DNA of 64,000 nucleotides, taken from NCBI RefSeq assembly GCF_026625565.1, contig NZ_CP112998.1:374501-438500 (forward strand), read 5' to 3'. The notes below the pieces were generated by a model. That model did no database searches, was not told where the DNA came from, and worked only from the letters and a program-made list of their open reading frames with translations. The stretch's first letter is position 1. Each line of letters begins with the position of its first letter. This DNA is from Dyadobacter pollutisoli (GTDB lineage Bacteria > Bacteroidota > Bacteroidia > Cytophagales > Spirosomataceae). Shown piece by piece: positions 35,683 through 44,809 of the stretch. Both the position numbers and the translations under genes were made by a program.

Positions 35683-36927
35683 TTATTCATAGCGCAATGC
35701 CTCGATAGGGTCTAGCCGAGAAGCTTTGATGGCAGGATAAATACCGGAAAGTACTCCCACAAACACGCATACCGCAATACCCATCGCCATCCACAGCCAC
35801 GGGATCACGAACGAGCTGCCTGAACTGATGGAATTGGAAATAACATTCCCGATAATAATGCCAAGGAACAGCCCTCCGACACCGCCGATAATACACACTA
35901 CAATCGCTTCGATCAAAAACTGAAAACGGATCACTTTCGGTGTTGCACCCAACGACTTGCGGATACCGATCTCGCGGGTACGCTCCGTAACGGATACCAG
36001 CATAATGTTCATCAATGCAATGGATGCGCCCAATAATGTAATGATACCAATTCCAAAACCGCCAATACGCAGGTAGCCGGTCACATTGGCGAAGTCTTTG
36101 GCGATCTCATCGGCACGGTCTATCGTAAATGAGTCTTCCTTGCCCAGTTCATCATTTCTGATCCGGCGCATGATACCCCTGGCTTCTTCCACGATCATGT
36201 CGCCATCGGCAATGTTGGGAGCTGATGCGGTAATGTTGTAGGTCAATGCACGGTTCGCAGCCAGCCCACGGCCGTTTTCCAACGGAATTAGGATGATCCG
36301 GTCGGAATCGTTGTTTCCGCCTAGCGAACCTTTCTTTTGCAGCACACCAACGACTTTATATTTGCTGCCCATGAAGGTGATTTCCTTGTTGATCGGGTCA
36401 ATCCGCTCAAAAAGCTTACGGGCGATTTCCTGACCCAGAACAGCGACATTCAAAGAGTTTTCCATGTCATTGCGGTCCAGGTTACGGCCGAGGGCAATTT
36501 TATATCCGTTGATCCCCAGGTATTGTTCGTCGGAACCGATGACACTACTGTTGGGATTGGTCTTTTTTGAAAAATAATTGACCTGAACAGCGCCGCCTAT
36601 TCCCGCTGAAAGAGAAGCTGTTGCATTGTAATCAGCCTTGAATTTGTTTGCAAATGTCAGCGCCTGACGGTAGTTGACGGGCGGGTATTGTTTGTTTTTC
36701 CGGCCGTCGTTACGCCAGTCGTCGTACTCGCGGTTTTTGACGGTAAATGTATTAGCTCCAAGGTCGGCAAAGCTTGCATTTACTGAGTTTTGAATGCCTT
36801 CGATGGCGGTAAGGATCCCTACCAGTGAGGTGATCCCGATGGCGATAATCATGGCTGTAAGCACCGTCCTGAGCAGATTACTCTGAATGGATCGCAGGCC
36901 TTCGTCAACATTTTCACGAATATTCAT
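35683..36927 (-). CDS. MacB/FtsX-type ABC transporter permease
   Basis: This 414-residue inner membrane protein has the single-module MacB layout: an N-terminal helix (LLRTVLTAMIIAIGITSLVG), a periplasmic core domain at about 45-280, and three C-terminal helices with the FtsX signature TERTREIGIRKSLGATPKVI and the end GIYPAIKASRLDPIEALRYE. It would couple to a LolD/MacB-like ATPase and export a peptide, lipoprotein or drug by mechanotransmission. It is a single gene divergent from the 428-residue secreted protein. The ATPase at 41274-41936 is the nearest candidate partner. Confidence 0.92.
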   Translation of the reverse strand: MNIRENVDEGLRSIQSNLLRTVLTAMIIAIGITSLVGILTAIEGIQNSVNASFADLGANTFTVKNREYDDWRNDGRKNKQYPPVNYRQALTFANKFKADYNATASLSAGIGGAVQVNYFSKKTNPNSSVIGSDEQYLGINGYKIALGRNLDRNDMENSLNVAVLGQEIARKLFERIDPINKEITFMGSKYKVVGVLQKKGSLGGNNDSDRIILIPLENGRGLAANRALTYNITASAPNIADGDMIVEEARGIMRRIRNDELGKEDSFTIDRADEIAKDFANVTGYLRIGGFGIGIITLLGASIALMNIMLVSVTERTREIGIRKSLGATPKVIRFQFLIEAIVVCIIGGVGGLFLGIIIGNVISNSISSGSSFVIPWLWMAMGIAVCVFVGVLSGIYPAIKASRLDPIEALRYE

Positions 36928-37029
36928 ATGAAGTATTGCTTATGCACCATAATGGGCTTTCTGTCGTTAGAATTGCGAAACGGTATAAATTCTTTATATA
37001 TTTAATCATTACAATACGTAAAGCTGCAC

Positions 37030-38316
37030 ATGAAACGTGAAAGAATCAAACCAGTGACACGGCTGTTTATCCCGCTTATCATTTTTTTTGCTGTATCCCT
37101 GAATGGTATGGCCAACAGGCTTCTTATACCCATGGATGAGAGCCAAAAAAACCATTTGAAAGCGTACGGCATCTCATTCTGGATATTGAAAACCTATGAA
37201 ATGGAAATGGATTGGTTACTCAATTACCGCGGCGGAAGTTTTATGGTAGCTTATAATCAGCAGTTTGCGTCTGAAATGACGGTGCGTGGGGTAAGTTTTG
37301 AAGTAATATCGGAGGGACAGGCAGGACAGATACTAAGCCAGATCAATGCGCCGGATGTGAATATGGATGCTGTGAAACTGCAAAAAGCGCCTAAAATCGC
37401 CGTTTATTCACCCAAATCGAAATTACCGTGGGATGACGCCGTAACATTGGTGCTCACTTACGCCGAGATTCCCTACGATGTAATTTACGATGAAGAGGTG
37501 CTTAATAGCAAGTTGCCGGAGTACGACTGGCTGCATTTGCATCATGAAGACTTTACGGGTCAGTTTGGTAAGTTTTTTCAATATAAAGACTATCCATGGT
37601 ACCGGGAGCAGAAACGTGAGGCGGAGGAAACCGCGAACAAATTCCAGTTTGCCAATGTCCCCCAAATGAAGCTTGCGGTCGCAAAAAAAATCTCTGAATT
37701 CGTGAGCGGCGGAGGATATATGTTTGCCATGTGCAATGCAACCGACACATTCGACATTGCACTGGCTGCGGACGGGCTGGATATTGTGGAGTCGATGTAC
37801 GACGGGACGCCTGCCGATCCTACTGCGAATGGCAAGCTTAATTACGACAACACATTTGCTTTTACCGGTTTTAAAACGCTTCCCTATCCCTACGAAATTG
37901 AGTTTTCCGATATTGATAATCAGCCCGATGAACGCGGGATGACAGAAGCCAACGACTTTTTTTCATTGTTTCAGTTTTCTGCCAAATGGGACCCTGTTCC
38001 AAGTATGCTGACCCAAAATCACAAAACAATGATCAAAGGCTTTCTGGGGCAAACCACCGCATTCAAAAACCGACTGATCAAGCCGGAAGTGATTATTCTT
38101 GCCGAAAACAAGTCTGCAAAAGAAGCGCGTTACATTCATAGTACACACGGAAAAGGCTTTTTTACGTTTTATGGAGGTCACGACCCGGAGGATTACCAGC
38201 ATAGGGTAGGTGAGGAGCCTACCGACCTGAACCTGCATCCCAATTCGGCCGGATATCGTCTCATTCTCAATAATATCCTGTTTCCTGCGGCTAAAAAGAA
38301 AAAGCTTAAAACTTAG
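37030..38316 (+). CDS. Conserved Bacteroidota exported protein of unknown function (sometimes annotated asparagine synthetase B)
   Basis: This 428-residue protein has an N-terminal signal (LFIPLIIFFAVSLNGMANR). Conserved-looking blocks are DESQKNHLKAYGISFW, WLLNYRGGSFMVAYN, YDWLHLHHEDFTGQFGKFFQ, FVSGGGYMFAMCNATDT and KGFFTFYGGHDPEDYQH. From memory, homologues in this phylum carry the label asparagine synthetase B, but I see neither an N-terminal catalytic Cys2 nor the ATP-pyrophosphatase SGGxDS motif, so the label looks wrong. The middle part may have a class I glutamine-amidotransferase-like fold, as suggested by the SGGGYMFAMCNA turn (inference). It is a single gene with its own terminator. 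Confidence 0.75.
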   Translation: MKRERIKPVTRLFIPLIIFFAVSLNGMANRLLIPMDESQKNHLKAYGISFWILKTYEMEMDWLLNYRGGSFMVAYNQQFASEMTVRGVSFEVISEGQAGQILSQINAPDVNMDAVKLQKAPKIAVYSPKSKLPWDDAVTLVLTYAEIPYDVIYDEEVLNSKLPEYDWLHLHHEDFTGQFGKFFQYKDYPWYREQKREAEETANKFQFANVPQMKLAVAKKISEFVSGGGYMFAMCNATDTFDIALAADGLDIVESMYDGTPADPTANGKLNYDNTFAFTGFKTLPYPYEIEFSDIDNQPDERGMTEANDFFSLFQFSAKWDPVPSMLTQNHKTMIKGFLGQTTAFKNRLIKPEVIILAENKSAKEARYIHSTHGKGFFTFYGGHDPEDYQHRVGEEPTDLNLHPNSAGYRLILNNILFPAAKKKKLKT

Positions 38317-38353
38317 CGCAGGGTCATATCCATTAACTGTTCCAAACCACACA

Positions 38354-38380
38354 AACCGTGCGACATCGCACGGTTTTTTG
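38354..38380 (+). terminator. Intrinsic terminator after the 428-residue exported protein gene
   Basis: AACCGTGCG at 38354-38362 pairs with CGCACGGTT at 38367-38375 around a 4-base loop, followed by a T-rich run (TTTTGTTTTT). It separates the preceding gene from the efflux cluster that begins at 38495. Confidence 0.85.
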
Positions 38381-38494
38381 TTTTTATATTTGAGTTAAGC
38401 ATTTGTATTTCAATATGTTGCGTATTGGCATGATAATGTATTTATATGGTATGAATTAGCCATGAAATCATTTACCTCCTAACTCAAAAATACA

Positions 38495-39739
38495 ATGGAT
38501 CGCGAAGTCGCGCCGGATTACATTAAAAGCACCAGAAACAGACGCTGGATCATTATAACTGTGGTGGTTGTAGGGGTGGTTGCAGCGCTGTACGTTTTCA
38601 GGAGGTCGCTGGGCAGTACGCTGGAAAGTTCAAGAATCCGAACAGCCACCGTCGAGATCGGTGATGTTGAAAACACATTGACAGCCACCGGGGAGATTAT
38701 CCCGGCGTACGAACAGATCTTTACCAGCCCGATCCGGGCAAGCATTAAAAGGATTTTGCTAACACCCGGAACGAGGGTGCAGCCCGGCCAGCCCATCGTG
38801 GAGCTTGACAAATCGCTGACCCAGATTGAAGCCGAGCGTTATCAGGACCAGCTTGACCTGAAACTGAACAGCATTGAACAGCTGAGAATGCGGCTTAACA
38901 AAGATTTGTATGATGCAGAAATTAACGACAGGATTAAGTCCCTCAACATCAATAAACTGAAAGCGGATTTTGAAGATGCAAAACGTCTTCAGAAAGTCGG
39001 GGGAGGAACGGTGGAGGACATTACCCGTGCCGAAAATGCATTGAAAATCGCTGAGCTGGAAAAAAAGCAGCTTGAAAATGATCTGAAATACAACCGGGAA
39101 TCAATGAGTGCCAGTTTGAAAGAAACGGAACTGGGCGCACAAATCGAAGGCAAGAATCTTAAAGAATTACAGCATAAGCTCAAAATGGCCGATATCGTTG
39201 CTGATAGAAAGGGTGTACTGACCTGGGTGAACGAAAATATAGGATCGTCGGTGAATGAGGGAGAAATGCTGGCGAAGGTGGCGGATCTGGGAAGTTTCCG
39301 TGTTGAAGGTAGCTGCTCGGACGTATATGCCGATCAGGTCAAAACAGGGCTTTCGGTGATCGTAAAAATGAATGAAGTGTTGCTACGCGGGGCAATTACC
39401 CAGGTAAAGCCTGCAGTGAAGGATGGTGTCATCAGTTTTGTCATTCAACTGGATAATGCCAGAAATGAGTCTCTGCGGCCTAATATGAAGGTAGAGGTGT
39501 ATGTGGTGACTAACAAAAGCTCGCGTACCCTGCGTGTGGCGAATGGGCCTGCATTCACAGGAAAACGAAAACAGTTCATTTATGTTCTGCGAAACAAGAT
39601 TGCTTACCGCCGCGAAGTTGAAACGGGCCTTTCCAATTTTGATTTTATCGAAATCAAGAGCGGGTTAAAAACCGGGGAGAAGGTAATTGTGACGGATATG
39701 AATGGTTATGAGCATCTGGAAGAGATTTCAATCCAATAA
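38495..39739 (+). CDS. HlyD/MacA-type periplasmic adaptor subunit of an ABC efflux system
   Basis: This 414-residue protein has an N-terminal membrane anchor (WIIITVVVVGVVAALYVF). A first lipoyl half-motif (TSPIRASIKRILLTPGTRVQ) and a long alpha-helical hairpin at about 115-235 follow, the latter including KLNSIEQLRMRLNKDLYDAE. The second lipoyl half (RKGVLTWVNENIGSSVNEGE) and beta-barrel domains complete the fold. It bridges the inner membrane permease and the outer membrane TolC channel. Its stop codon directly abuts the ATG of the TolC-family gene, so the two are translationally coupled. It is the first gene of the efflux cluster. Confidence 0.92.
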   Translation: MDREVAPDYIKSTRNRRWIIITVVVVGVVAALYVFRRSLGSTLESSRIRTATVEIGDVENTLTATGEIIPAYEQIFTSPIRASIKRILLTPGTRVQPGQPIVELDKSLTQIEAERYQDQLDLKLNSIEQLRMRLNKDLYDAEINDRIKSLNINKLKADFEDAKRLQKVGGGTVEDITRAENALKIAELEKKQLENDLKYNRESMSASLKETELGAQIEGKNLKELQHKLKMADIVADRKGVLTWVNENIGSSVNEGEMLAKVADLGSFRVEGSCSDVYADQVKTGLSVIVKMNEVLLRGAITQVKPAVKDGVISFVIQLDNARNESLRPNMKVEVYVVTNKSSRTLRVANGPAFTGKRKQFIYVLRNKIAYRREVETGLSNFDFIEIKSGLKTGEKVIVTDMNGYEHLEEISIQ

Positions 39740-41194
39740 ATGACGATGATGAGATACTTTTCCACCCTGCTTTTTATATGGATCGCGAGCCTGAATGTCT
39801 CCGCGCAGATACGCACACTGGCGCTACGCGAGGTGGTTGACCTTGCCAAAGAGCAATCGATCGCTTCGAAACAGGCCGTAACTCAAAAGAAGACGAATTT
39901 CTGGCAGTACCGGTCATTTCTGGCCGATTATAAGCCGCAATTAAGTCTGAATGGTACGGTGCCGGGTTTTACGAGGTCCTACATTGAAGTCGTTCAGCCG
40001 GATGGGTCCATTTCTTTTCAGCCGGTTTCATACAATAATTCGTTGCTCAGCCTGTCACTGAGCCAGAGCATTGCGCTCACAGGCGGCACCATTTCTGTGC
40101 AGCAACAAATTCAGCGATTTGACGATTTTGCCAGAAATAACACGCGCTACAATGGTATCCCTTTTGAAATAGGCCTCAAACAGCCACTGTTCAGGTTTAA
40201 TGCTTTGAAGTGGGACCGTAAGATCCAGCCGTTGAAATACCAGGAGGGTAATCAGCAATATCTGCAATCTCTGGAACAGGTAGCGTTGGACGCCACAGGA
40301 TATTATTTTGAACTGCTGGTAGCGCAGGTCAATTTACAGATTGCGGAGAAGAACCGGAGCAACAATGACACACTTTACAAGATCGCGGGGCACAAACTGG
40401 AATTGGGGAAAATCTCGCAAAATGATCTTCTGCAACTTCAAATGGGCTTATTAACCGCTCAAAAAGACCTTGCTTCTGCGCAACAGGCTGCGGCTGTGGC
40501 TTCGCTGAAATTGAAATTATACATGGGTACCAGAGACGAAAGGGAGCTGGAACTCGAAATTCCAATGGAGACCAGAGAGTTTGCTGTCGACACTCAAATA
40601 GCTTTGGATGAGGCTTTTGCAAATCGTTCCGCAGCAGTTGGTTTTCGCAGAAAGCTGCTTGAAGCTGAGCGGGATGTACAGTTTGCAAAAAAAGAAAACG
40701 GATTGAACGCATCTTTGATTGCGACTTTTGGATTATCGAACCAGGGTTCACGGCCAGGCGATATTTACATTAGTCCGCAAGACCGCGAATTTGTAGAGTT
40801 GCAGCTGAATTTGCCAATCATGACCTGGGGACGCAACAAGGCCAGGACGGAGGTCGCCAGGGCTAATCAAGAGTTTGCGCAACAGTCGGTGGAGCAGGAC
40901 AAGCTTACTTTTGAGCAGGAGATCTTCACACAGGTAACTCTTTTACAAATGTTGCAGAAGCAGATTAAACTGACGAAACTGGCCGATAATATCGCCGCCG
41001 AAAGGTATCAGATCGCCAAAGAAAGGTTTATCCTGAGTGACCTGAGCGTGACCGATCTGGGCATTGCGACGCAGGAAAAGGACATTGCCCGCCGCGATTA
41101 TATACTGGCATTGCGAGACTACTGGCAGTCTTATTACAGCATCAGGCTCCTGACATTATACGACTTTGAAAAAAATGAAAAGATAAGTTATTAA
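39740..41194 (+). CDS. TolC-family outer membrane channel protein
   Basis: This 484-residue protein has a signal peptide (MTMMRYFSTLLFIWIASLNV, cleavage near SAQ). Two related halves of long amphipathic helices follow, as in TolC: TLALREVVDLAKEQSIASKQ at the start, KISQNDLLQLQMGLLTAQKD in the first coiled coil, and ILSDLSVTDLGIATQEKDIA in the second. It forms the outer membrane exit duct for the HlyD-type adaptor encoded immediately upstream and the ABC permeases downstream. Confidence 0.92.
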   Translation: MTMMRYFSTLLFIWIASLNVSAQIRTLALREVVDLAKEQSIASKQAVTQKKTNFWQYRSFLADYKPQLSLNGTVPGFTRSYIEVVQPDGSISFQPVSYNNSLLSLSLSQSIALTGGTISVQQQIQRFDDFARNNTRYNGIPFEIGLKQPLFRFNALKWDRKIQPLKYQEGNQQYLQSLEQVALDATGYYFELLVAQVNLQIAEKNRSNNDTLYKIAGHKLELGKISQNDLLQLQMGLLTAQKDLASAQQAAAVASLKLKLYMGTRDERELELEIPMETREFAVDTQIALDEAFANRSAAVGFRRKLLEAERDVQFAKKENGLNASLIATFGLSNQGSRPGDIYISPQDREFVELQLNLPIMTWGRNKARTEVARANQEFAQQSVEQDKLTFEQEIFTQVTLLQMLQKQIKLTKLADNIAAERYQIAKERFILSDLSVTDLGIATQEKDIARRDYILALRDYWQSYYSIRLLTLYDFEKNEKISY

Positions 41195-41202
41195 TAGGCA
41201 AT

Positions 41203-41224
41203 CGGCGGTCAGCACTCGGCTGTC
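41203..41224. repeat. GC-rich GGCTGTC-type intergenic repeat segment
   Basis: Just after the TolC stop lies a segment with alternating GGCGGTCAGCAC and TCGGCTGTC words. Related words recur at 43404-43436 (GGCTGTCGGCCGTCGGCAT) and, as the complement, in the 14-bp tandem at 45545-45572. All three lie in spacers of the same exporter cluster next to an octamer array. Confidence 0.45.
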
Positions 41225-41228
41225 AAAC

Positions 41229-41261
41229 ATTCATCGCATTCACTCATTCAATCATTCAAAA
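41229..41261. repeat. Short ATTCACTC-type octamer array before the ABC ATPase gene
   Basis: Successive units ATTCATCGC, ATTCACTC, ATTCAATC and ATTCAAAA lie 13 bases before the ATPase start codon. This is the shortest of the octamer arrays found in four spacers of this cluster. Confidence 0.7.
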
Positions 41262-41273
41262 TTAAAAAGCGCC

Positions 41274-41936
41274 ATGATCAAATTACAAAACGTAGAAAAA
41301 GTTTACCGGACGAGCTCGATTGAAACGCTTGCACTCAACAACATTAACCTGGACGTCAAAAAAGGCGAGTTCGTGTCCATTATGGGGCCTTCCGGTTGCG
41401 GCAAAAGCACATTGCTGAACATTATAGGGCTTCTCGATGAGCCTTCCAAAGGTCATATTGAGATCGATGGCAGCAAGGTTGAGAAATACGGCGACAAGGA
41501 GCTCGCACATTTACGAAACCAGAAACTAGGCTTCATTTTTCAGAGCTTCCATTTGATCAATGACCTGTCGGTGATCGATAATGTGGAAATTCCACTTTTG
41601 TATCGTAGCACTTCGTCGAAAGAGCGTAGGGAGCTTGCGCAGGAAGCATTGGAAAAAGTGGGATTGAGCAACCGTATGAAGCATTTTCCGAAACAATTGT
41701 CGGGCGGGCAAAAGCAGCGTGTGGCCATTGCGAGGGCAATTGTAGGAAAGCCGGAGATCATTTTGGCCGATGAACCTACCGGTAACCTGGACAGTGCGAT
41801 GGGGAACGAGATCCTGAGTATTTTGGAGAAACTGAATGCAGATGGCGCTACCATCGTGATGGTGACCCACGATGACGCGATGGCCAAACGTACCCACAGG
41901 CTGATCAGGCTGTTTGATGGGACGCAGGTGTTATAA
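41274..41936 (+). CDS. LolD/MacB-type ABC transporter ATP-binding protein
   Basis: This 220-residue ATPase has all the motor motifs: Walker A GPSGCGKSTLLNIIG, a Q-loop in LGFIFQSFHL, signature LSGGQKQRVAIARAI, Walker B IILADEPTGNLDS, and the H-loop histidine in VMVTHDD. It energises the two FtsX-type permeases encoded downstream, and perhaps also the single permeases at 35683-36927 and 21795-24485, which lack their own ATPase. It lies 79 bases after the TolC gene, separated by repeats. Confidence 0.95.
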   Translation: MIKLQNVEKVYRTSSIETLALNNINLDVKKGEFVSIMGPSGCGKSTLLNIIGLLDEPSKGHIEIDGSKVEKYGDKELAHLRNQKLGFIFQSFHLINDLSVIDNVEIPLLYRSTSSKERRELAQEALEKVGLSNRMKHFPKQLSGGQKQRVAIARAIVGKPEIILADEPTGNLDSAMGNEILSILEKLNADGATIVMVTHDDAMAKRTHRLIRLFDGTQVL

Positions 41937-41940
41937 TTTT

Positions 41941-41964
41941 GAATGAGCGAATGACTGAATGAAT
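41941..41964. repeat. Inverse-orientation octamer units after the ABC ATPase stop
   Basis: GAATGAGC, GAATGACT and GAATGAAT follow in register 4 bases after the stop codon. They are complementary, at 22 of 24 positions, to ATTC-type units at 42081-42104 in the same spacer, so the transcript could form a long hairpin with a loop of about 116 bases. Confidence 0.7.
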
Positions 41965-42068
41965 TTAGACCATCGAACGCTAACTGCTGATCAATGACTT
42001 ATCCATTCACCATCCGACCCGGTCAAACACCTCCAACGGCAGATTCACTAATTCTAGTACCACAGCCG

Positions 42069-42152
42069 ATTCATTCGATCATTCATTCACTCATTCACTC
42101 ATTCACTAATTCACTAATTCACTAATTCACTCATTCGCTAATTCAATCATTG
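42069..42152. repeat. Main ATTCACTC octamer array before the first FtsX permease
   Basis: An 84-bp array is made of a degenerate octamer; in-register units from 42085 to 42148 are ATTCACTC (3 copies), ATTCACTA (3 copies), ATTCGCTA and ATTCAATC. The array stops at ATTG, leaving only two further bases before the permease ATG at 42155, so any leader of this gene is made of the repeat. The 8-base period cannot encode a regular peptide repeat. Confidence 0.9.
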
Positions 42153-42154
42153 AA

Positions 42155-43399
42155 ATGCTTTCAAACTACATAAAAATCGCCTGGAAGGTACTGCTTCGGC
42201 ATCCTTTCTATACATTCATTACCTTGTTCGGCATCAGTCTGACGCTGACTGTACTGATGGTACTGACTTCGTTTCTGGACCATTTGTTTGGTACCCATTA
42301 TCCTGAAGTAAATCGTGACCGGTCGCTTTACATTGCGACGGTGATACAAACCGATTCGACCAGAACTTCCATGTCGACGGGACCGGCTAGTTTTCCATTC
42401 CTGGTCAAACATGCCAAATCGCTCAAATCGGCTGAAAAAGTGTCGATTATGTCGAATTTTAGTTTTTCCAATACTTATATCAATGGCAAGAAGATCAAGC
42501 TGAACACGAAATATACTGATGCTGATTTTTGGGATGTAACGGGTTTCGATTTTATCGAAGGCAAGCCCTATAATGAGACAAATATCCAGAATTCAGATCT
42601 GGTGGTCGTGATTACGGACGCGTTGCGCGATCAGTATTTTGAAAGCGGCGGAGGTCCGGTCGTGGGGAAGAACATTGAGATAGAAAACATTCATTACAAG
42701 GTGATAGGCGTGGTAAAAGGCAGCCCGCCGACCAGGTTGTACACTTATTCAGATGTATATTTCCCCTATACCGCTCCAAAAAGCAATTACGAAAACAAGG
42801 GAATGAGGGGCCGTTTTCTGGCGATTGCGCTTGCCAAAACCACTTCCGACATTCCATCAATCCAGTCGGAATTTGACAATAACATCTCGAAGATTTCGCT
42901 TGCTGAAATTAAGGATGGACAGAGTTTTACAGTTTTGATCGTTCGGGCAGAGAAGTACTTCGATCACTTTCTGAGCACGTTCGCGAGAGATGGTACTCAG
43001 AAGCTTTTGTTCTACACGGTTGCAAGTTTTGTGATATTGATGTTTATGGGCTTGCCGGCGATTAATTTGGTGAATGTAAACGTGAGCCGGATTCTGGAAA
43101 GAGCCTCTGAAATTGGGGTAAGGAAAGCATTTGGCGCACCTTCCAGCGCGTTGCTTTGGCAATTTATCATCGAGAATGTCTTCATTACATTCATTGGGGG
43201 CGCATTTGCGCTGGTGTTGTCGTACGTCATCATCCATTTCATTAATTCCAGCGGATGGATTGCCTATGCCGATCTGACGATCAATGTGCCCGTTTTCCTA
43301 ATCAGTCTGGCCGTGTGCCTGGTGTTTGGGTTGCTATCTGGCGTGCTGCCGGCATTCCGAATGTCGAGGTTGAAGATCGCGGAGGCGCTGAAGGCGTAG
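42155..43399 (+). CDS. FtsX-type ABC transporter permease (first of pair)
   Basis: This 414-residue inner membrane protein has an N-terminal helix (FYTFITLFGISLTLTVLMVL), a large periplasmic MacB-like domain at about 45-280, and three C-terminal helices with the signature RASEIGVRKAFGAPSSALLW, ending LPAFRMSRLKIAEALKA. With the following 388-residue permease it would form an asymmetric dimer in the efflux pump, driven by the ATPase just upstream. Its start codon directly follows the main octamer array, and 89 bases of further repeats separate it from its partner. Confidence 0.92.
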   Translation: MLSNYIKIAWKVLLRHPFYTFITLFGISLTLTVLMVLTSFLDHLFGTHYPEVNRDRSLYIATVIQTDSTRTSMSTGPASFPFLVKHAKSLKSAEKVSIMSNFSFSNTYINGKKIKLNTKYTDADFWDVTGFDFIEGKPYNETNIQNSDLVVVITDALRDQYFESGGGPVVGKNIEIENIHYKVIGVVKGSPPTRLYTYSDVYFPYTAPKSNYENKGMRGRFLAIALAKTTSDIPSIQSEFDNNISKISLAEIKDGQSFTVLIVRAEKYFDHFLSTFARDGTQKLLFYTVASFVILMFMGLPAINLVNVNVSRILERASEIGVRKAFGAPSSALLWQFIIENVFITFIGGAFALVLSYVIIHFINSSGWIAYADLTINVPVFLISLAVCLVFGLLSGVLPAFRMSRLKIAEALKA

Positions 43400-43403
43400 G
43401 ATT

Positions 43404-43436
43404 TGGCTGTCGGCCGTCGGCATTCGGCTATCGACC
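43404..43436. repeat. GGCTGTCGGC-type GC-rich repeat segment
   Basis: The segment contains GGCTGTCGGCCGTCGGCATT and CGGCTATCG within the 89-base spacer between the two permease genes. It resembles the segment at 41203-41224 and the complement of the tandem at 45545-45572. Confidence 0.45.
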
Positions 43437-43446
43437 AAGTCAACCC

Positions 43447-43481
43447 TTCACTCATTCACTCATTCATTAATTCGATCATTG
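43447..43481. repeat. ATTCACTC octamer array before the second FtsX permease
   Basis: Units TTCACTC, ATTCACTC, ATTCATTA and ATTCGATC end in ATTG and are followed by AAAAACT and the permease ATG at 43489. The end of the array (ATTCGATCATTGAAA) nearly matches the end of the array before the first permease (ATTCAATCATTGAAA). Confidence 0.8.
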
Positions 43482-43488
43482 AAAAACT

Positions 43489-44655
43489 ATGTTACGACAT
43501 CTTTTTAAATTAATATGGAATAAAAAGGGTACTCATTCTCTGTTGATTATCGAGATATGGGCTTCTTTTCTGGTACTCTTCGGTGTGCTTTCGCTCATTG
43601 TTTACAATGTAAGGAATTACCTGCAACCGATAGGTTTTGAATATGAGCAGGTTTGGAACCTGGACCTGGCGAGTAACCAGGATACGACCGACGTAGGTGG
43701 GAAGCTCCAACGAATATTGCAGCGTGTCAAGTCGTACAAGGAAGTGCAGTCGGCCACGCGGACGAGCAGTAATACACCGTTTTCGGCTAACCAGATAGGC
43801 AATTCTGTGACTTACAACAAGGTAGAAGTAGGCGGTGATTTCTATTACACCGACACGGACTTTAGCAAAACATTAGACCTGCCGCTCCAAAAAGGACGTT
43901 GGTACCGGGAGGGTGACCTGGTCGCCAAATTCATTCCGATCGTCATCAATAAAAAGATGGAGGATAAACTGTTTTTGGAGGAATCAGCTTTGAACAAGGT
44001 CATCAAACTGGATGATAAGAGCTCCTACAAAGTGGTGGGCGTGGTGGATAAGTTTAAGGCCAAAGGTGAGTTTATGAATGATCATCCGGCTCTGTTTCAG
44101 ATGCTTGCCAAAGATGATCGCTGGAATTCGAACATTCTGGTGAAAACGATGCCTGGTACTGATGCTAATTTTGAAGCCAAGCTGGTCAGGGATATTGCAT
44201 TGATGGTGCCCGGCTGGGGAATTGAGGTAAGTTACCTGAAAGACTCACGCATAAACCGCCATAATCTGACGCTCGTGCCGGTTATTATATTTCTGATCGT
44301 AAGTGGCTTTTTGCTTACCAATGTCGCCTTGGGGCTATTTGGAATATTAAACCTGAACATTGCCAGAAGAAAAAATGAGATAGGTTTGCGGCGTGCAATG
44401 GGTGCTACCGAAGGAAAGGTTACGATCCAATTTCTGGGCGAAATATGGGTAATCGCCACTTTCAGTCTTATTATTGGTCTTTTGTTCGCCATTCAGTTTC
44501 CGCTTATGCACGTTTTTGATCTGGACAGCGAAATTTACATTACCGCAATTTTTGCATCCATTGTGGTTATTTATATAATTGTCACACTTTGCGCATGGTT
44601 TCCGAGCCATCAGGCGTCGAGGATCCATCCCGCGCTGGCGCTGTATGAGGAGTAG
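43489..44655 (+). CDS. FtsX-type ABC transporter permease (second of pair)
   Basis: This 388-residue inner membrane protein is the partner of the previous permease. It has an N-terminal helix (EIWASFLVLFGVLSLIVYNV), a periplasmic domain, and three C-terminal helices with the FtsX signature ARRKNEIGLRRAMGATEGKV, ending FPSHQASRIHPALALYEE. It belongs to the efflux cluster with the HlyD, TolC and ATPase genes. The next 150 bases hold no gene and lead to a toxin-antitoxin pair. Confidence 0.92.
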   Translation: MLRHLFKLIWNKKGTHSLLIIEIWASFLVLFGVLSLIVYNVRNYLQPIGFEYEQVWNLDLASNQDTTDVGGKLQRILQRVKSYKEVQSATRTSSNTPFSANQIGNSVTYNKVEVGGDFYYTDTDFSKTLDLPLQKGRWYREGDLVAKFIPIVINKKMEDKLFLEESALNKVIKLDDKSSYKVVGVVDKFKAKGEFMNDHPALFQMLAKDDRWNSNILVKTMPGTDANFEAKLVRDIALMVPGWGIEVSYLKDSRINRHNLTLVPVIIFLIVSGFLLTNVALGLFGILNLNIARRKNEIGLRRAMGATEGKVTIQFLGEIWVIATFSLIIGLLFAIQFPLMHVFDLDSEIYITAIFASIVVIYIIVTLCAWFPSHQASRIHPALALYEE

Positions 44656-44809
44656 TAAAAGGACAAAAAAGAGAGTGGAGGAAAGGACAAAGTGACAGCG
44701 GATCCAATTGCAGTATTCGGTCAATTGTGTAACTTACAATAAGTGGAATTTGTTAGACAGGTGTATTTTTGTTAAAATGGTCGTGTACGTTTATTAATAA
44801 TTGAAAGTC

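Noticed and set aside
38445..38465. Sigma-54 promoter before the HlyD gene (TTGGCATGATAATG).
   Set aside because: The GG at -24 is present but the GC at -12 is replaced by TA.
42069..42152. CRISPR array.
   Set aside because: The units are 8 bp with no spacers of constant length between them and no cas gene is near; this is a simple tandem octamer array.
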